Shown piece by piece: positions 13,846-27,010 of a stretch of DNA of 64,000 bases; the stretch's first letter is position 1; each line of letters starts with the position of its first letter. The notes under the pieces were generated by a model. The model was not told where the DNA came from. It ran no database searches and worked only from the letters and a program-made list of their open reading frames with translations. The translations under genes were made by a program, and so were the position numbers. Source of the stretch: Stercorarius parasiticus (Eukaryota > Chordata > Aves > Charadriiformes > Stercorariidae); assembly GCA_013396915.1 (NCBI GenBank), contig VWZL01003478.1, positions 310,001 to 374,000 of the forward strand, given 5' to 3'.

Positions 13846-15052
13846 ATGCAGCCTATCCTCAGAAATTGGTTTTATTTCTGTCTTATCCTGGTTGTCTTTT
13901 TAAGAACAGCAGGTCCGGTTACAGCACCAGGGGAAATTAAACTGACAGAGCCAATTTGTTCTCATAAAATAAATAGAAATGGCCTTTGGGTTTAAAGCGT
14001 GTGATTTCCGCGAAAGGAGGAGGAAGAACAATTAAGATTGCTCACCAGATAAAATTCTTTGTAATTGCTGTTTATCAAATAGCCACTTCAACATGAGGAA
14101 ATATCCAAGAAAACTATTTATTTTTTGAGAGTATTTGTTGGAAGAAAGAATTCTGTCACACTGGCTTCCCTGGCTGCTATGAGCCCTCTCCGCCAAAAAT
14201 TGAAAATTGGCTTGTGAGCAGGTGTGACCTGACCAGCATCACAGGTGGCTGGGCACAGAAATCTGCCTCCCCTCACCTGGCCTTTGCTCCCTGCATCTCC
14301 TCGCACCATGTGGGGCCACGCAGAGAAGTCAGAAATGTTTTACCTGGAGAGAAGGCTGAAGAATGGAGTGGTTCGCTGAAAAGCCAAAACCCCACCGGAC
14401 CAGCCAGTGGCAGGGCTGGCATTGAAAGCCTTACCATATCTCCTGTATCTTTGTTGTTTTAATCTAGATCCCTTGCACATGACACCCTCCAACATTCACT
14501 GCCCATATTTATTTCTCTGCTGGCTTGATAGGGTAGATCTGTATAGGAGGTATTAGAAATGAGAAGGAGATCCCTAAAATGTTTAGTAAACTTTAGCAGT
14601 TGTATGCTGAAGCACCAGTTTTGCTTCCAGCAGCCAGCCTTGTGGGGCACTTTTCATTTTACAGTCCCAGACAGAGAGATCTGTGGAGATAACATAGTTT
14701 GAAGATAACGAGCTGAAATGGTGAATCTGGTCCCGTAAGACTTTCCTTCGTCTGCAGGCAACTTTGCTGTGATACAGGGGAGAGAGATAACACTTTTATA
14801 ATGAGGTATGTGCTGTGAAAAGGCTGTTGGTACAGAACGAGGTAAGGGAATACTTCTGGTATTTGTTTTTTCTTCTGCTATTGCACATCTTGAATTTAGG
14901 TCATACAAGGGTACTAGTCTGACAGGCTCAGAAAGTCAGGCAGGGTGTTTATTCCTTGAACAGGAAGGGTATGCACAAGAGGATTTGGTTGGTTTACCTT
15001 AAGCTTGCATGCACTTTCCATAAACAGGAGCACCTCTTTTTATTCTCTTTTC

Positions 15053-15069
15053 TTTTTTTTTTTTTTTTT
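15053..15069. repeat. Poly-T tract (17 T)
   Basis: This is an uninterrupted run of 17 T in intronic sequence. Confidence 0.9.
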
Positions 15070-17732
15070 CTGCTCTCCAAGCACATGTTTCAAGATTAGG
15101 ATTAGCCCTTTGCAACTGGTTGTAGTGATAGCCCTGTGGTTCAAGTTGTGCAGTTACCTCCGTCATGGTACGGTCTTTAGGCAGATAGGGAAACATCTGT
15201 GTCCTGAGGTAGCTGAAAGGGCTTGAGATTATGTGACCACTGTAGTCTTGTTACAGCTTAATCAGGAGGTGTAACACTGCAAATCTCTGTTTCTGCCACA
15301 TTTTTAAAGAATTCATGGTCCCTGCTTTGTTTAACCATAACCAGAAGTTGCAACCAGCAGCTAAAATCTGAGATGGCTTCTCCCAGAAATGCTCACAGTG
15401 TAGACCATTCCCCACATCCAGTGCGTCATCACGTATCTTGGAGGTTCACAAAGGAGGGCTGCTTTGAATTAAAGAAGTTTCCCAAAGTCACGAGGTCCTT
15501 GCAGAGAACATGGTGCCACCTACATATTTTTCTTAGTGACTGGTTGAGCTCTTGCTTACACATCTCATCTGCCTCTACAGGTGGCCCCTTGTCATGGACA
15601 GAAGCAGTTAGAGTCTTTCGCATTGATAAGTTTAATGCAGCACTAAAACTGCATATGACCTGCCATTCTGAGTGACAAATTTGGCTGCAGACCTGAGGCT
15701 CTTGAGATCTGCAGCCAAAAACAGGAGTTGTCTGCCTCACACTAACTTTTCGTATATACAGATTTAGCCGCAAAATCCAGCATCCATGGCTTTAATGTGC
15801 ATTTGTGCTGCAAGTTTTGAAGATTAGAGGCCTGAAATAGGTATATCACTTTGAAATGCTCCTTTTTTCTCAGATTCTGATGCCAGCATCACTCTGTCTT
15901 TTGTAATCCTGCCCTTGATGTCTCCAGGAGATAATACTTCCTGATTCAGTGGATCTGTGATACTCATACACATTCTCACCACATTTCAGTCTTTGTACAC
16001 TTTCTGCCTTTCAGTATGGTGTGATGTAGAACACCCAGGGCCCAGGGACTTACTGCTTACAGTCGTGCAGGAGAGGTGGTTTAAAACACAGGCATGTCAA
16101 GAAACTTTGCACTTCAAGAAGTTGAGAGGAATCACTTTAAAGCGTTCTTGGACCACTTTGAGGTTGACTTCCGGCATTTTTACTTGTTTCTTGATCATTT
16201 CAGCCATTTCAAGTTTCTGTTCAAGCTTTTCATTCCAACAAAGAGTACTAGAGTATTATTTTTTTTAATAACCTTGAGGTTCTATTGAAAGGGACTAAGT
16301 CTGTAATGGGGGGGGGACCCAAACCAAAAAAAAACTAACCTGAAAACCAACTTATATAAAGTTGGTGGTAATGGTGTGTCTGAATTCCTGAGGGGAAAAA
16401 AGGTAGTTTGGTTGTTTGCTTATTTGAGGCCAGCTCTAGCAGTTGAACAGTGCGTATCTGCTGCCTTTGCTACTAAGCTACACAAGATCTTCATTACCTG
16501 TAGCCCAGTTGATTCTTGTAACATACCAATACATCTAGGAAATGTTGTTATTCCTGTTTTCCAAAAACTTAATTGGTATGAGAAACAGATGTGGGTTTTG
16601 TTTTTTTTTTTAAAAAAGCTATTTCCTAGTGTAACTCTTTTAGGCTTCAGTGAAAACTGAGCATTTGCGCGTCAAGTGGGCAACTCCTGTGAGTCTGTAG
16701 CAAATGAGTGTCCTGAGCACAACCTCCTGCTCACCTGGGTAGTGCTCCAGTTACAGCTCTGTCCTCCAGTGACCTCCAGGGCACGTGGGGCTTCAGGCAG
16801 TGGGTGGTAGGGAGAGTAGGTAAGATATATATCTTGTGACCTTCTGCTCCTTCAGTGGCCACAGGCGAAGCAGGGTTACTTGAACTTCATATTTAATCAG
16901 TAAGGAGCTACAGAAATTGCATTTTAAATCCACACGGTTTAATACAGAATTTAATTTCTCTGTGAGGCATTTATGCCTCATCATAGCATAAAATCATGGA
17001 ATGATTCAGGGGAAAGAACTGAGAAAAGTTATAACTGTGTATCATAATATCTGCTTTTCCAGATGTATGTCCAGAGAGTATGAGAGGTGGTATATGAAAG
17101 CACACAGTATTTCCTGTCACTTTAGGCTCCCCAAAGCCGCTCTTAAGTTTTATTTTAGGTCAGGGATGTTAAGTGTCTTGTCTTTTTTTTTTTCCTGTGA
17201 GAACCTTATTTCCATCTGTATTCATAGATTCATTGAACGGGTGACAAGGAGCTTCTTACCTACCCATTTTAAAACTGTAGAGGCCTGACTTGCCTCATTT
17301 AACATGGCTCAGGCAGGTGGTCGAGCATTGGATGAAGTGAGGTACCACTGCCTTCAAGGGTTCTCGCATCAAAAATACCACTGCTGGTCTTTTTCATCGT
17401 TGCTGGTAGAGGATAGCTGTGCCTTCCCTTTGCTGGTGCCCTAGAAGCAGTAACAAAGCAAATTAATATATTATGTAATTCTTCAGGTGAGTAAAATATG
17501 CTATTCCAACACTTAAAACGGTGTTGTCTCTAGCAACACGTATAAGGTGACACTAAATTCAAGCCATTTTAACCCAAAGTCCAGAGGGCCTTCACAGGGG
17601 ATGCCTGGTCAGCATAGCTCGTTTTTAGCCTTAACTATCAAGCCTCCAGGAAACCTAATCCACGCTACTCAAATGTCGCAGGCCCGCAGGCAGCAGTAAT
17701 GAACGAGTACTCTGCTGTAGAAAACATTGTGC

Positions 17733-17782
17733 TTTTTTTTTTTTTTCCCAGTCACCCTCCGTTCTAATTTTATTTTTTTTTT
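17733..17782. repeat. Paired poly-T tracts
   Basis: Runs of 14 T and 10 T are separated by about 26 bases of pyrimidine-rich sequence. Confidence 0.85.
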
Positions 17783-18317
17783 AACGTTCCCTGTCTTCAG
17801 CTGTTTTCCATGTGGCTGACACGTTTCCTCCAAGCTGGAGACTGCTGCCCTGACCTGAGCCTCCTGAAGCCGAAGGTTACAAAAGGTGCCCTAAGCACTT
17901 CACTTAATGTCTAAGCTTCTCCCGTGGAAAGAATATAGCAAATCCTTTTTTTTTTTTGTTTCCTAGTAGGTAAAAAACTCTGCAAATTACCACGTGGAGC
18001 TTGTGCCTTTCACAGCATCCCATCGTGTAATTGCTCCTTTCTAGTACAAAGCCGGCCACATGCTGTGTTGTTGGGTTGTGCCTTCTGACTGCTTCCCCCT
18101 CCCCCCCAAAAAACCCCCACAACAGTAAACCCCGGCTTACGCTGGCTGAAAAGAGCTCTTCGGGTCTGTTGCCAACATGATGCTTTTGAAGGGATCTCTA
18201 AGGAGGTGGCTCCCTTACAGGTTAAGTGAAGTCATGCTCTTTTTGAGTAGCGTGAACTGGCATTTTCCTTTTAAAACAGCCTCTTTGTGTGAATGGTCTG
18301 AGGGTGTGGGCTGCCTC

Positions 18318-18343
18318 TTTTTTTTTCCTTTTTTTTTTTTTTT
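18318..18343. repeat. Poly-T tract interrupted by CC
   Basis: Nine T, then CC, then fifteen T. It lies just upstream of the donor-bearing open segment at 18366-18490. Confidence 0.9.
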
Positions 18344-18365
18344 AAAACCAGTCCTCCCTCAGTCT

Positions 18366-18490
18366 ATGACATCACAGTCCTGTAACGAGCTGGGGAAGGA
18401 ATTTAACGAGCCAAAAAAAGTGAAGACTCCTGTGGAAAACGACAGTTTTGGGGTTTGCTTCAGAGTTTACAGAACAGAGAGAGAGAGAGG
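18366..18490 (+). other. Exon-like open segment with a good 5' splice site (uncertain)
   Basis: An ATG at 18366 opens a 41-codon frame with protein-like charged composition (it includes NELGKEFNEPKKVKTPVEN). The segment ends at a GTAAGC donor at 18491, after a GA repeat. Its coding phase (two nucleotides over) does not match the phase-0 start of the exon at 29558, so it cannot supply in-frame AKAP2 residues. It could only be a non-coding first exon, an exon of something else, or chance. I see no promoter signal beyond a CRE-like TGACATCA at 18367-18374, which overlaps the ATG. Confidence 0.15.
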
Positions 18491-21400
18491 GTAAGCTAAG
18501 ATTTCTGACCTGTGACTTTTATCTTCATTGAGCCTTTATCATTTGATAGCGGGGGGAGTATTTAAAATACCACTTCTCCCTGTGAGGCTGTGGAATTCAT
18601 TGCTCTGTGTCTGGTCTGTTCCTTGTAAACAGTAGGTAGAGCTTTCTGAAATTTACAACTTTCTACTTGCATGTAATACAGTAGAATACTGGTTCTAGGG
18701 AGAAGAGATACAGTTGTATATCCTGTGCATGTGATAAACTACCCACGTGTTCAGTGTCTGCATTGTTTAGGCAGCACTAAAGGCTTTTAGCTGAATTCTG
18801 TGATTGTTCTGAGGGGTATGTTTCCCACTAGGCAAGTGTGTTGCTCTTCTTGACCCTGTAACTTGTGTTGGTAAAGAGGCTTTAAGGGTGTCTGTTCAGC
18901 TTCGTCTTTTAGCTGTTTAGCACTGAAGAAAATTAAGCATAGTACTGTGAGCAGTCACATTTAGCAGCAGCAGCATTCCTGGTTTCAGTGGCATTTGATG
19001 CACGCTGTGACACTTGGTTTATACCTCTGTGCGTGCACCAGGATAGCACATTCTTTAGCTCCTGAGAAATGAGGAAGGATATTTTAGGGTAAAGTGTCTG
19101 AAAGCCAAGATGACATGATCTTTCCTTTTAGCCTGTGCTTCGGTTTTTATGTACCCAGACTCCATAGCTGAAGTCTCTTCAAATACTGGAAATTCAGTTA
19201 CTGCTTGTGTAATGGGCTAATAAACAATAGTCTTTTTGAGCAGATCTAGTTAAGCCATTTTTGTCTGTTCCTCCTCTCCTCTAAAGCAACTTAACCTGGA
19301 ACGTGTCAAACTTCTGTTTGTACAGAAATGTGAGGTGCTGCTTGCAGCTTAATGGGGAGCCTTTTTACGACTGCTTGAAATTCCTCCAAGCAAGCTTTTC
19401 CTATCAGATAGCAACTTGTCTTGAGAAATACAAATGGCAGCGACCCTTAATGTAGCAGCTTACTTGACACTAATGATCTTGTCAACATTAAATGAATTAA
19501 CCAATGTTTATTTAATTTTTCTGTAATTACGAAAAAAAGAATCCACAACTGAGGGACTGGAGCAATCAGACTTTTCAAGCAAAGCAGTTTGAGCTGGAAC
19601 AGCCAGTTCAGTTAACACCATTTTCCCTCGCCATTATCTTAATTCTCCACTTGCTGAAAGAGCAAGTGATGAATGCCTTAATCAAATAATATCCTAATGT
19701 GGTCCAGATGTGCTGTAGGTCATTTAATCAGTGGCTTTTCAGTAGGAAAAGAAGGAATAATGAGGCTTTGGTTGGAAGAGCGGAGGAGAGCAGGGGCAGA
19801 GGGACGGGAAGTAGTAGGTGCTGAAAGGGAATGTCTTATTCCCCGGGATTTCTCAACTGCCTTTTTTCCCAAATAAGGAGTGAGAAAAAAATGCTATCCA
19901 AGTCTCACTTTCAGTGAAATATTCTCCTGCGGGAGATAGTGAGATGACTGTAGCGCTTAGTTTGTGTTAAGAGCAAAGCTTAGATGAAGTTGCTAACTGC
20001 TCACAATGCCTGACTCACATGGTAGGTCATATTTATAGCCTGGGTACAGCAATGGCATGTGGAGAATTTAGCAACATCCTCCTTTTTGGAGACTGTACAC
20101 ATTTAGCCTCTTACTAGCAAAACCGTTCTGTAGACCCTGTAGTCTTGACTTCTTTTTCCATTAAATATTACTTACTTGCTGGCTGTTGTTGAAATGGTAT
20201 GTCAGAGTCCCCTGATGATCCTGGCTACGTTGGACTCATCATTTAACAATAGTGGTTTATGTTTTGTGGATGTGTGTGGCTTTGAATGGGTGTTTTTCTA
20301 CACACACCATGCAGAAAGTTAAATTACGTGCATGCCCTTAGAGGAGGAGCCCTGCGAACTGCAGCCCACTAGAGTTACAAGGTTTCGGATCTTGTGTAAA
20401 GCCTCCAGCTTGTGGTCCAAATGCTGATTTCACTGTGGCGTGTTTCTGGAAAAAGGGGCTGGAGTGAAAGCATATTTGTGTGGTGGTTTCCTGATGGGCT
20501 CTGAGTGTGGTGACACATCGGAGAGTGTGACTCAGGGCGGGTGGTGTGCCAGGCTCTTGTTGGAAGTGGCTTCTCTCCCCTACTTGTGTGCGTAGCGCAG
20601 CTATTGGCAGAGACTTCAGTCTCTTTGATCACCATCGTTTTTCCCCCCGTCTCTACTTATGTAATCCAAGCGATTTTTGAACTAGGACTAGGCTAGATTT
20701 CGTCTTTCTTAATGTCTTCTCAGTTTTCCTTTGATAATCTTCCAGTCATCTGCTTTTGCCTGAGTCTGGAGGTTACAGCCTAAAATACCTTTTGGGTAAA
20801 GCTAAATATAAATTGGGACCTTTTTAAGCCACTACGTGCTTTCTCTTTATAGAGAGTTTTAGGGGCCTCTAGCTTTAAAATAACCCCATTTCCTTGTAAA
20901 ACTGGGAAGAAGGCAATCCACAGAGTGCTCAAGCCAGCTGGCCAGTCCAGCCCTGGTACTGCAACCCTCCCAGGGCTCACTGCCTGCAGTGAAATAAACA
21001 TTATCCTCCTCTGTGCTTTGGGCAGAGCAGGGTACCATTGGGTGAGACACGCTGCACCATACACGATTACCTAGGCATACCTTCATTTAAGGAGATTTTG
21101 CTGTGATGGGTCTTAATCTAATGGATGAGAGCAGCTGTAACAAGTCCTACTGATAGAGGCAAAGCATCAATAATAATTCTTAACCTTCATCAGCTCTCAA
21201 AGAGAAATAGGTGTTTAGCCTTTTTTTCACATTTCTGAACATCATTTTTTCCTTTAGCCCTCTCTGCGGCATCACTACTATCAAATTCCAGTAGATCTTG
21301 AACAGCCATGCCCTTTAGATGTGCAGCAAGTATTAATTAGGCTTTAGAAAATAGTTAAAAGCAGTATGATCTCTGGCAGTTTGCGTTTGTGAAGCGAGAA

Positions 21401-24400
21401 GTGAAAGAAAGTGAAAAATAACCTATCTTAGGCTTTGTTTGCAAAGGTTTGTTGGTGCTTGCTTCAATTAAAGCATTCAGTTCCTACTATATTGCCATTG
21501 AAAGTAAGTGGTGAAAGAGCTCCGCTGTAGAGAGATCATGTGTCTGTGTTCTGAAAATGCGGTTTAGGCCATTTATGAAAGATTTACAGAACTGTATCAG
21601 CCAGTGAAACAATCTGTATCATCAGAAGACTTTAATACTAATACATCTCAGAAGGCCTACTTGTGCGCTTATGGCAGGTTTGTCTCTGTTCCTCCAATGT
21701 ATTAAAACAGTTTTCCTAGCAGTTTTAAGATCTGCTTGGAGAACGAGTGAACTGCATGGCCTTTTGTCTGCATTTACTGCCTTCCTCCTGCCCCTGCCTA
21801 ACCCAGATTCCTTCCTCAGGAGGTCCCTTTCTCATGGACCAAGATGATTAATATGCCAGTGTTTTTCTCTAGAACTCACATTTACAGAGGAGGGTTGTAG
21901 CTCTGTCCTTTAGATGGAACAGGAACCCCCCGCCCCCGATGAAAAGACTAAGGAATTTTGGAAATCCCCTTGTCTCATTGTTTTTTCATGCAAGTGACCG
22001 TAAAGGTCACCCTTTCCTTGTGCTGACATTATCTAGATGGGTTAGAGAGTATTAAAAGCAAGGCTTAGTTTAGCGTCCTTTCCCTTCCCCGCTGGGATTA
22101 GATCATGCTTTACCAGAGCAATTGTTCCATCCTCGACGTGTGCTGGGCAGATTTCAACGGCAGCATTTTGCAAAACTGTGATTTTTCATGCATACATTCA
22201 GAAGCCCTGTTCTGCTCAACTCAGTATCTATATCGGGCACTCTTTTAAGCTGAACATTTTTTCTGTCCTTGTTCAATTGGGATTTCTCTGCTTTTACTTA
22301 ACATCAGACCAGAGGCTGAATGTGAGAGAGGGCTGCTAACAACAGAGCCATAAGCTCTGAGCTCAGATCCACCACCACTGACTGAGGGGAGCCTGTCCAA
22401 GTGGACCCTGCAGGTGCAACGGTTCATGGCACAGGACCCCATCTGTGACCTTCAGCTGTGAGGAGGAAATTCTCCTTCTATTCCTTAGGGATTCTATCAT
22501 CCCTTATATTCCCTGCCAGGTAGTGGACAATTTTCTACTTGTGCAATGCTCCTTATGTGTTAGGTGGATGTGGTGCTCTTCATTTCCTCCAGCAAACCGT
22601 TTCACTTCCTTAGGTAGCATTGGAGACCACTTCAGGAGATCATATTTACCTTTTTGAGTGACTTAGCGCGGCATGCTCTGTAAATCAAATATCCCAGCTG
22701 TTGGAAGCTTTCGTTCTTGTTTCAGCAAAGACAGATTTTAGAGACAAGTCATGGAAAAGTAAGCCTTAGGAAAAATGTGTAACACAGTTTAAAAGTACCA
22801 ACCATCTGTGGTGTTGTGGTTGATTAACATGCTAATACGTTTGTGTTGACCTTGAGTCTAGTGCTGCCTCTCTGCAGCATTGGTTTATTTCCCATGCCCT
22901 CACACAGACTGTACTGTCCTGGTCATTCTGTCCTGGGGAACTGAGTGAAGTAATAGAAGAAATAATGCCTAATTGTGCAGTTTTCTTTTGAGATAGAAAT
23001 CAACTTGGAAGTGGAAGGAGGATCAGGAGTGGGATTTTAACTGATGAGAGTGACAAGACAGTCGAAAACCACATTTTTCTGGATGAAATGCCTTCTTACG
23101 CATGCATTTACTGCTCTAATTCAGTTGCGCTTTCAGACTGACCTACGTTACAAGAAGCCAACACTGCAGAGAACAAGAAAACGGTGTTTTGAATGCGGGT
23201 TCTTGTACCAGTTCTTTGCAGGAATGAAAATATTTAGTAAAAAGTGGTTAGCCTTTTGGGTTGTTGGTTTTTTTTGCAAGAGCTGCACAAGCATTTAATT
23301 TAAAGAAGGAAGATTGCTGGTTTTGTTGCCTCTGTAGCAATAGTTGAAATCCAGTCATTAGGATTGCAAATTCTTCACAGAGAGACCAGGTCTATTTTTT
23401 TAGGGAGTAAGAGAAAATAACTGGCATAAAGGATCGGGTAGCTTCCTACCTGTAGAACACTGCTTCCAATTTACATACCTTGGAGTTACTGGGAAGTAAT
23501 AAAGGTTATTGCAAAGGTGGATCCTGGCTTGCCCAGGAGAAGCTTCAGCTGCCTGTCTTTGAGGGCACAGGAAATACTGGAGCTATAGAGATACGTTTGG
23601 AAAAATACGGCATCATTCATTGTGTGCTCATCATTAAAATATCATACCATACAGTAAATGCTCCTCATTAAAGCATTCATAATTTTCGGACCATTTTTCT
23701 CCATCTTTAATTTACTACAGCAGCAAAAGAAAATTGGACTTTGATTTGATAAAAGAGCTTTATAGTGTATCACATGGGGAAGCTGAAGCCTGTAGCTCAG
23801 CTGGAATGAAAAGGAATACTGCAAAGCCTTTCACACACTTTTGGAGCAAATGCAATCACAACTCCTTCTCTAAAACGAACCAAAAAAGGACATACAGAAA
23901 ACCACTCAGAAGTTGTCAGTCAGCAAGCTCTCCAAGTAGCCACTTGTTTGGGCAATGTATCCCCATGCCCCTTATTACTGTCTATATACCAAAAGAGCTC
24001 CCCACTGCTTCTTAGAGGGAGGTAGGATGAAGTTGCATTGTTTTTTAGACTGTACTCTCATGATTTCTGAAGTGTTTAGAAGGAGATAAACCATCTTTTC
24101 ATAAAGAAAATTTTCCCATTGTACTGTCTGGCTACCTCAGACAAGTCACTGAAGAGCATAAAGAGCTGCTCATGGAGAGTGTCGCAGGTGACATTCAATG
24201 CTAATGCATTTTAGTAATCAGAAATGGTTTCCGTCTGCGTATTGAAGACACCATGTACTGCACTGTGAGAGGAACAGGCCAGGTTTTGCTTTTTGTGTGC
24301 AAGTAGGACTATGAATGGGACTATTCAAGGGAGTGCCAGCATGTGCCTGACATGTCTTAAATTCAACAAAATTTGGCAGCAGGATTTGGGGATTTTTTTT

Positions 24401-24571
24401 TTTCCTGAAACTTGAATTTTATCTGATTCCTTTAAGTGAAAAATTGAAATCTTTTCTGGACAACATTTTACACGGTATTTGTAAAACCCTTAGGAATCAG
24501 TATAAAAATATTCTATGGAAAAATGGGACCTTTTGACACAGGAGCAAGAAGACAAAACTTTGGTTTGGGGC

Positions 24572-24587
24572 TTTTTTTTTTTTTTTT
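24572..24587. repeat. Poly-T tract (16 T)
   Basis: This is an uninterrupted run of 16 T in intronic sequence. Confidence 0.9.
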
Positions 24588-26430
24588 ACATGAAGAGACA
24601 TGGTTGCTGTAGGTAGTGCGAGTAGAAATCCCCTTCCTTTCCTTGAGCCCTCCACCATCAGCTGCATCCCTTTTCTTCTCCAGTTCCAGGAGCTTTCTGA
24701 AGAGTTTTTCTCTGCTGCTCCTTTCTCTTACCTGACCAGAACAGGAAATTTTCAAAACACAAAGTGTTTGGCTCATTTCTTCAGCCTGCTTTCTCCAAAG
24801 GCTCCCACCTGGAGCAGTCCAGTGAAGGAGGGGGGTCACCATATTTTTGGAGGTGGACGGTGTGGCAGCCGCAATGGGAGGTAGGGAGCACACCAGCCCA
24901 TGTGAGACGGTTGGGGCTGTCCTTCCCATCTGGGATGGGGTGGGATGGCGGCACCTTCCTGAGCACCCGTTGTGTAGTAGTGAGCATGAGCTGTGAGGGA
25001 TGGGTGCTAGCACCTCATACAAGTCTGCTTTTGCTTTTTGTGCTCGTTAGGAACTGCAACACTTCCATGTCATACCATTCTTCTACAGAAAATGACTTCT
25101 CTAAGAAATACTTGCTGTTGCTAGCGAGAGTGGAGGAATACCTTGTGTTGGGTAGGGGTTTTCTTGCTGGTTAGGGTGGCCGTCTGGAAGCACAGAGGTG
25201 CAGATGACTTCTGTATCTTTGCAGTGCTTGGGACTGCCTCCATCTGTGATGCAGATGGTGACTGCATTCTTCAAAAGGATGAGCTGAATGAAAGCAGCCG
25301 CTCTCTTGAAGGTTTGCCAGACTCAGCCTCCTAGTAAATCCATCATTTGGTTCCTTCCCTTTTGCAAAGAGACATTGGAGAGGCAGGCCAAGACAGTAAG
25401 TGAAGAAGGAGAAGCTGATTGACATCAGCAGGGAGTTGTGGATTAGTGAGTCAACTGTATGCAGATGTGATTTTAAGTTATGCTATTGTACTAAAACTGC
25501 TAGCGGCATGGTAGGCCCAAGAGTCAGATCCAGGAGCAGAGGGGAGAGGGTGTAACAAAGCACGGGCTCAGGGATCAGGCAGTGGAAGGAGAAGCAGGTG
25601 CAGTACAGGACATCTCCAAAGGAAAATGAAATTTGAAGAAATGGCAAGTCACCAATGCTAATGATGCCAGGAGACTAACAGCATCAAAAGCTGTCCTTAA
25701 ACTTGGCTGGAGTAACTAGTAGAAGTCCACAATGAGGAAACTGTGTTTTAGACTTTTTTAAACTATGAAATGCTTTTGGTTGTTTAATCTTTTCCTCTCT
25801 TCCCCCCCAACACTGTTGCTCCAGAAGAATGTCGATGTGGCTCAGAAGAATTGCCTCCCACTTGTTGTCATACGCATTTTCTGTTGCATCAAACAAAGGG
25901 AGGCACTGGCAGTACATTTGCTGTGTCTTGCTAGTAGCACGCCCACATTTTTTCCTTCTAAAAGAGTTGATTGCCCAAACACTTACACTTTTGTAGATAA
26001 AGAATTCAACCAAGGAGGAAATATGCTAATAATTCTCTAAGCTGCTAATAACTGCAGTTTACTAAAGTGCAGCAGCATTGTAGAAATGACACTAATTACC
26101 CAGTTACATCTTGACTTAAGCAGAAATGAATGCACATTCAGGAACTGTGTAAATGTAACAGTAACTTCTGGAAAATCTATGTCTAGATGAGCAGTGTATG
26201 GGAATCACTGTGAACGCTGTATTGCTGGCTACAATTAGGATTGAATGCAGCCCTTTTCCCGGTTACAGGCCTTTGTAATGGTGCAAGCTTTGAAAAGCCT
26301 CCTCCGTGTAGGCAGCAAATACAAAGCTGTTGGTACATACTTATCCCCGAGGAGCAAAAGCAGCCCCCTGGCAAGCTTGCCTCCTTCTGCCAAACAGCTG
26401 AGGCAGGGGGTCTGTGTGCATCCCACCGCC

Positions 26431-26446
26431 CTCCTCCTCCTCCTCC
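26431..26446. repeat. Short CTC trinucleotide repeat
   Basis: Five tandem CTC units lie in a C-rich intronic stretch. Confidence 0.85.
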
Positions 26447-26864
26447 AAGCCTCCTCCCACCCATGGTGTCACCATCCCAACGTGTGCCATTTTACCAGAC
26501 CCAGCCAGTTATCTTCTGTGGCTCAGTGGTCTCAACTGTCTTGAAAAGCTTCCTTTTGTTGGCTGCTTCCATCCTTATGATCTTCTCAGTTATCTTGTGC
26601 AGGTAATTCATAGGTAGATTGACTTCTGCTCCTCACAGAAGTGTCTGGAGTATACTCTCATTGCCATGACCTCACAAAATTGTCTCCAGATTCTGCCAGA
26701 ATGTGTTGATGGAAAAACTGAGTGGGTTTTTTAATCGTATTTTTTTCCTCCTCTAGCATTCCTCCCTGACTTCTCTGCCCTGCTGGGAGCCCTCCTTCTT
26801 TCTCAGTCACTAATCCCCAGCAAAGAAAGACTCCCTCCCATAAGTAGCAATGTTTCCTCATAGC

Positions 26865-27010
26865 TTTTACTGCATAATTGTCTGTCTTACTACATAATTA
26901 CATGTGCCACACTAATTGCACAGACACATGCATTTTCAGAATTACATACTGTCATAAATGCATGCCCTGATTAGACAGTTACGTGTGTATGCCTTAATTG
27001 TGAGCAATGG
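26865..27010. promoter_or_regulatory. Possible conserved non-coding element rich in TAATT/ATGCAT cores
   Basis: Within about 145 bp there are several homeodomain or POU-like cores: TGCATAATTG, TACATAATTACATG, CTAATTGCAC, ATGCAT-like sites and CCTTAATTG. Such clusters are common in vertebrate developmental enhancers. This rests on composition only. Conservation cannot be assessed from one sequence. Confidence 0.2.

Noticed and set aside
25234..25300. EF-hand-like peptide DADGDCILQKDE in a short open frame
   Set aside because: The loop lacks the invariant Gly at position 6, there is no helix context or second EF hand, and no splice structure supports it.
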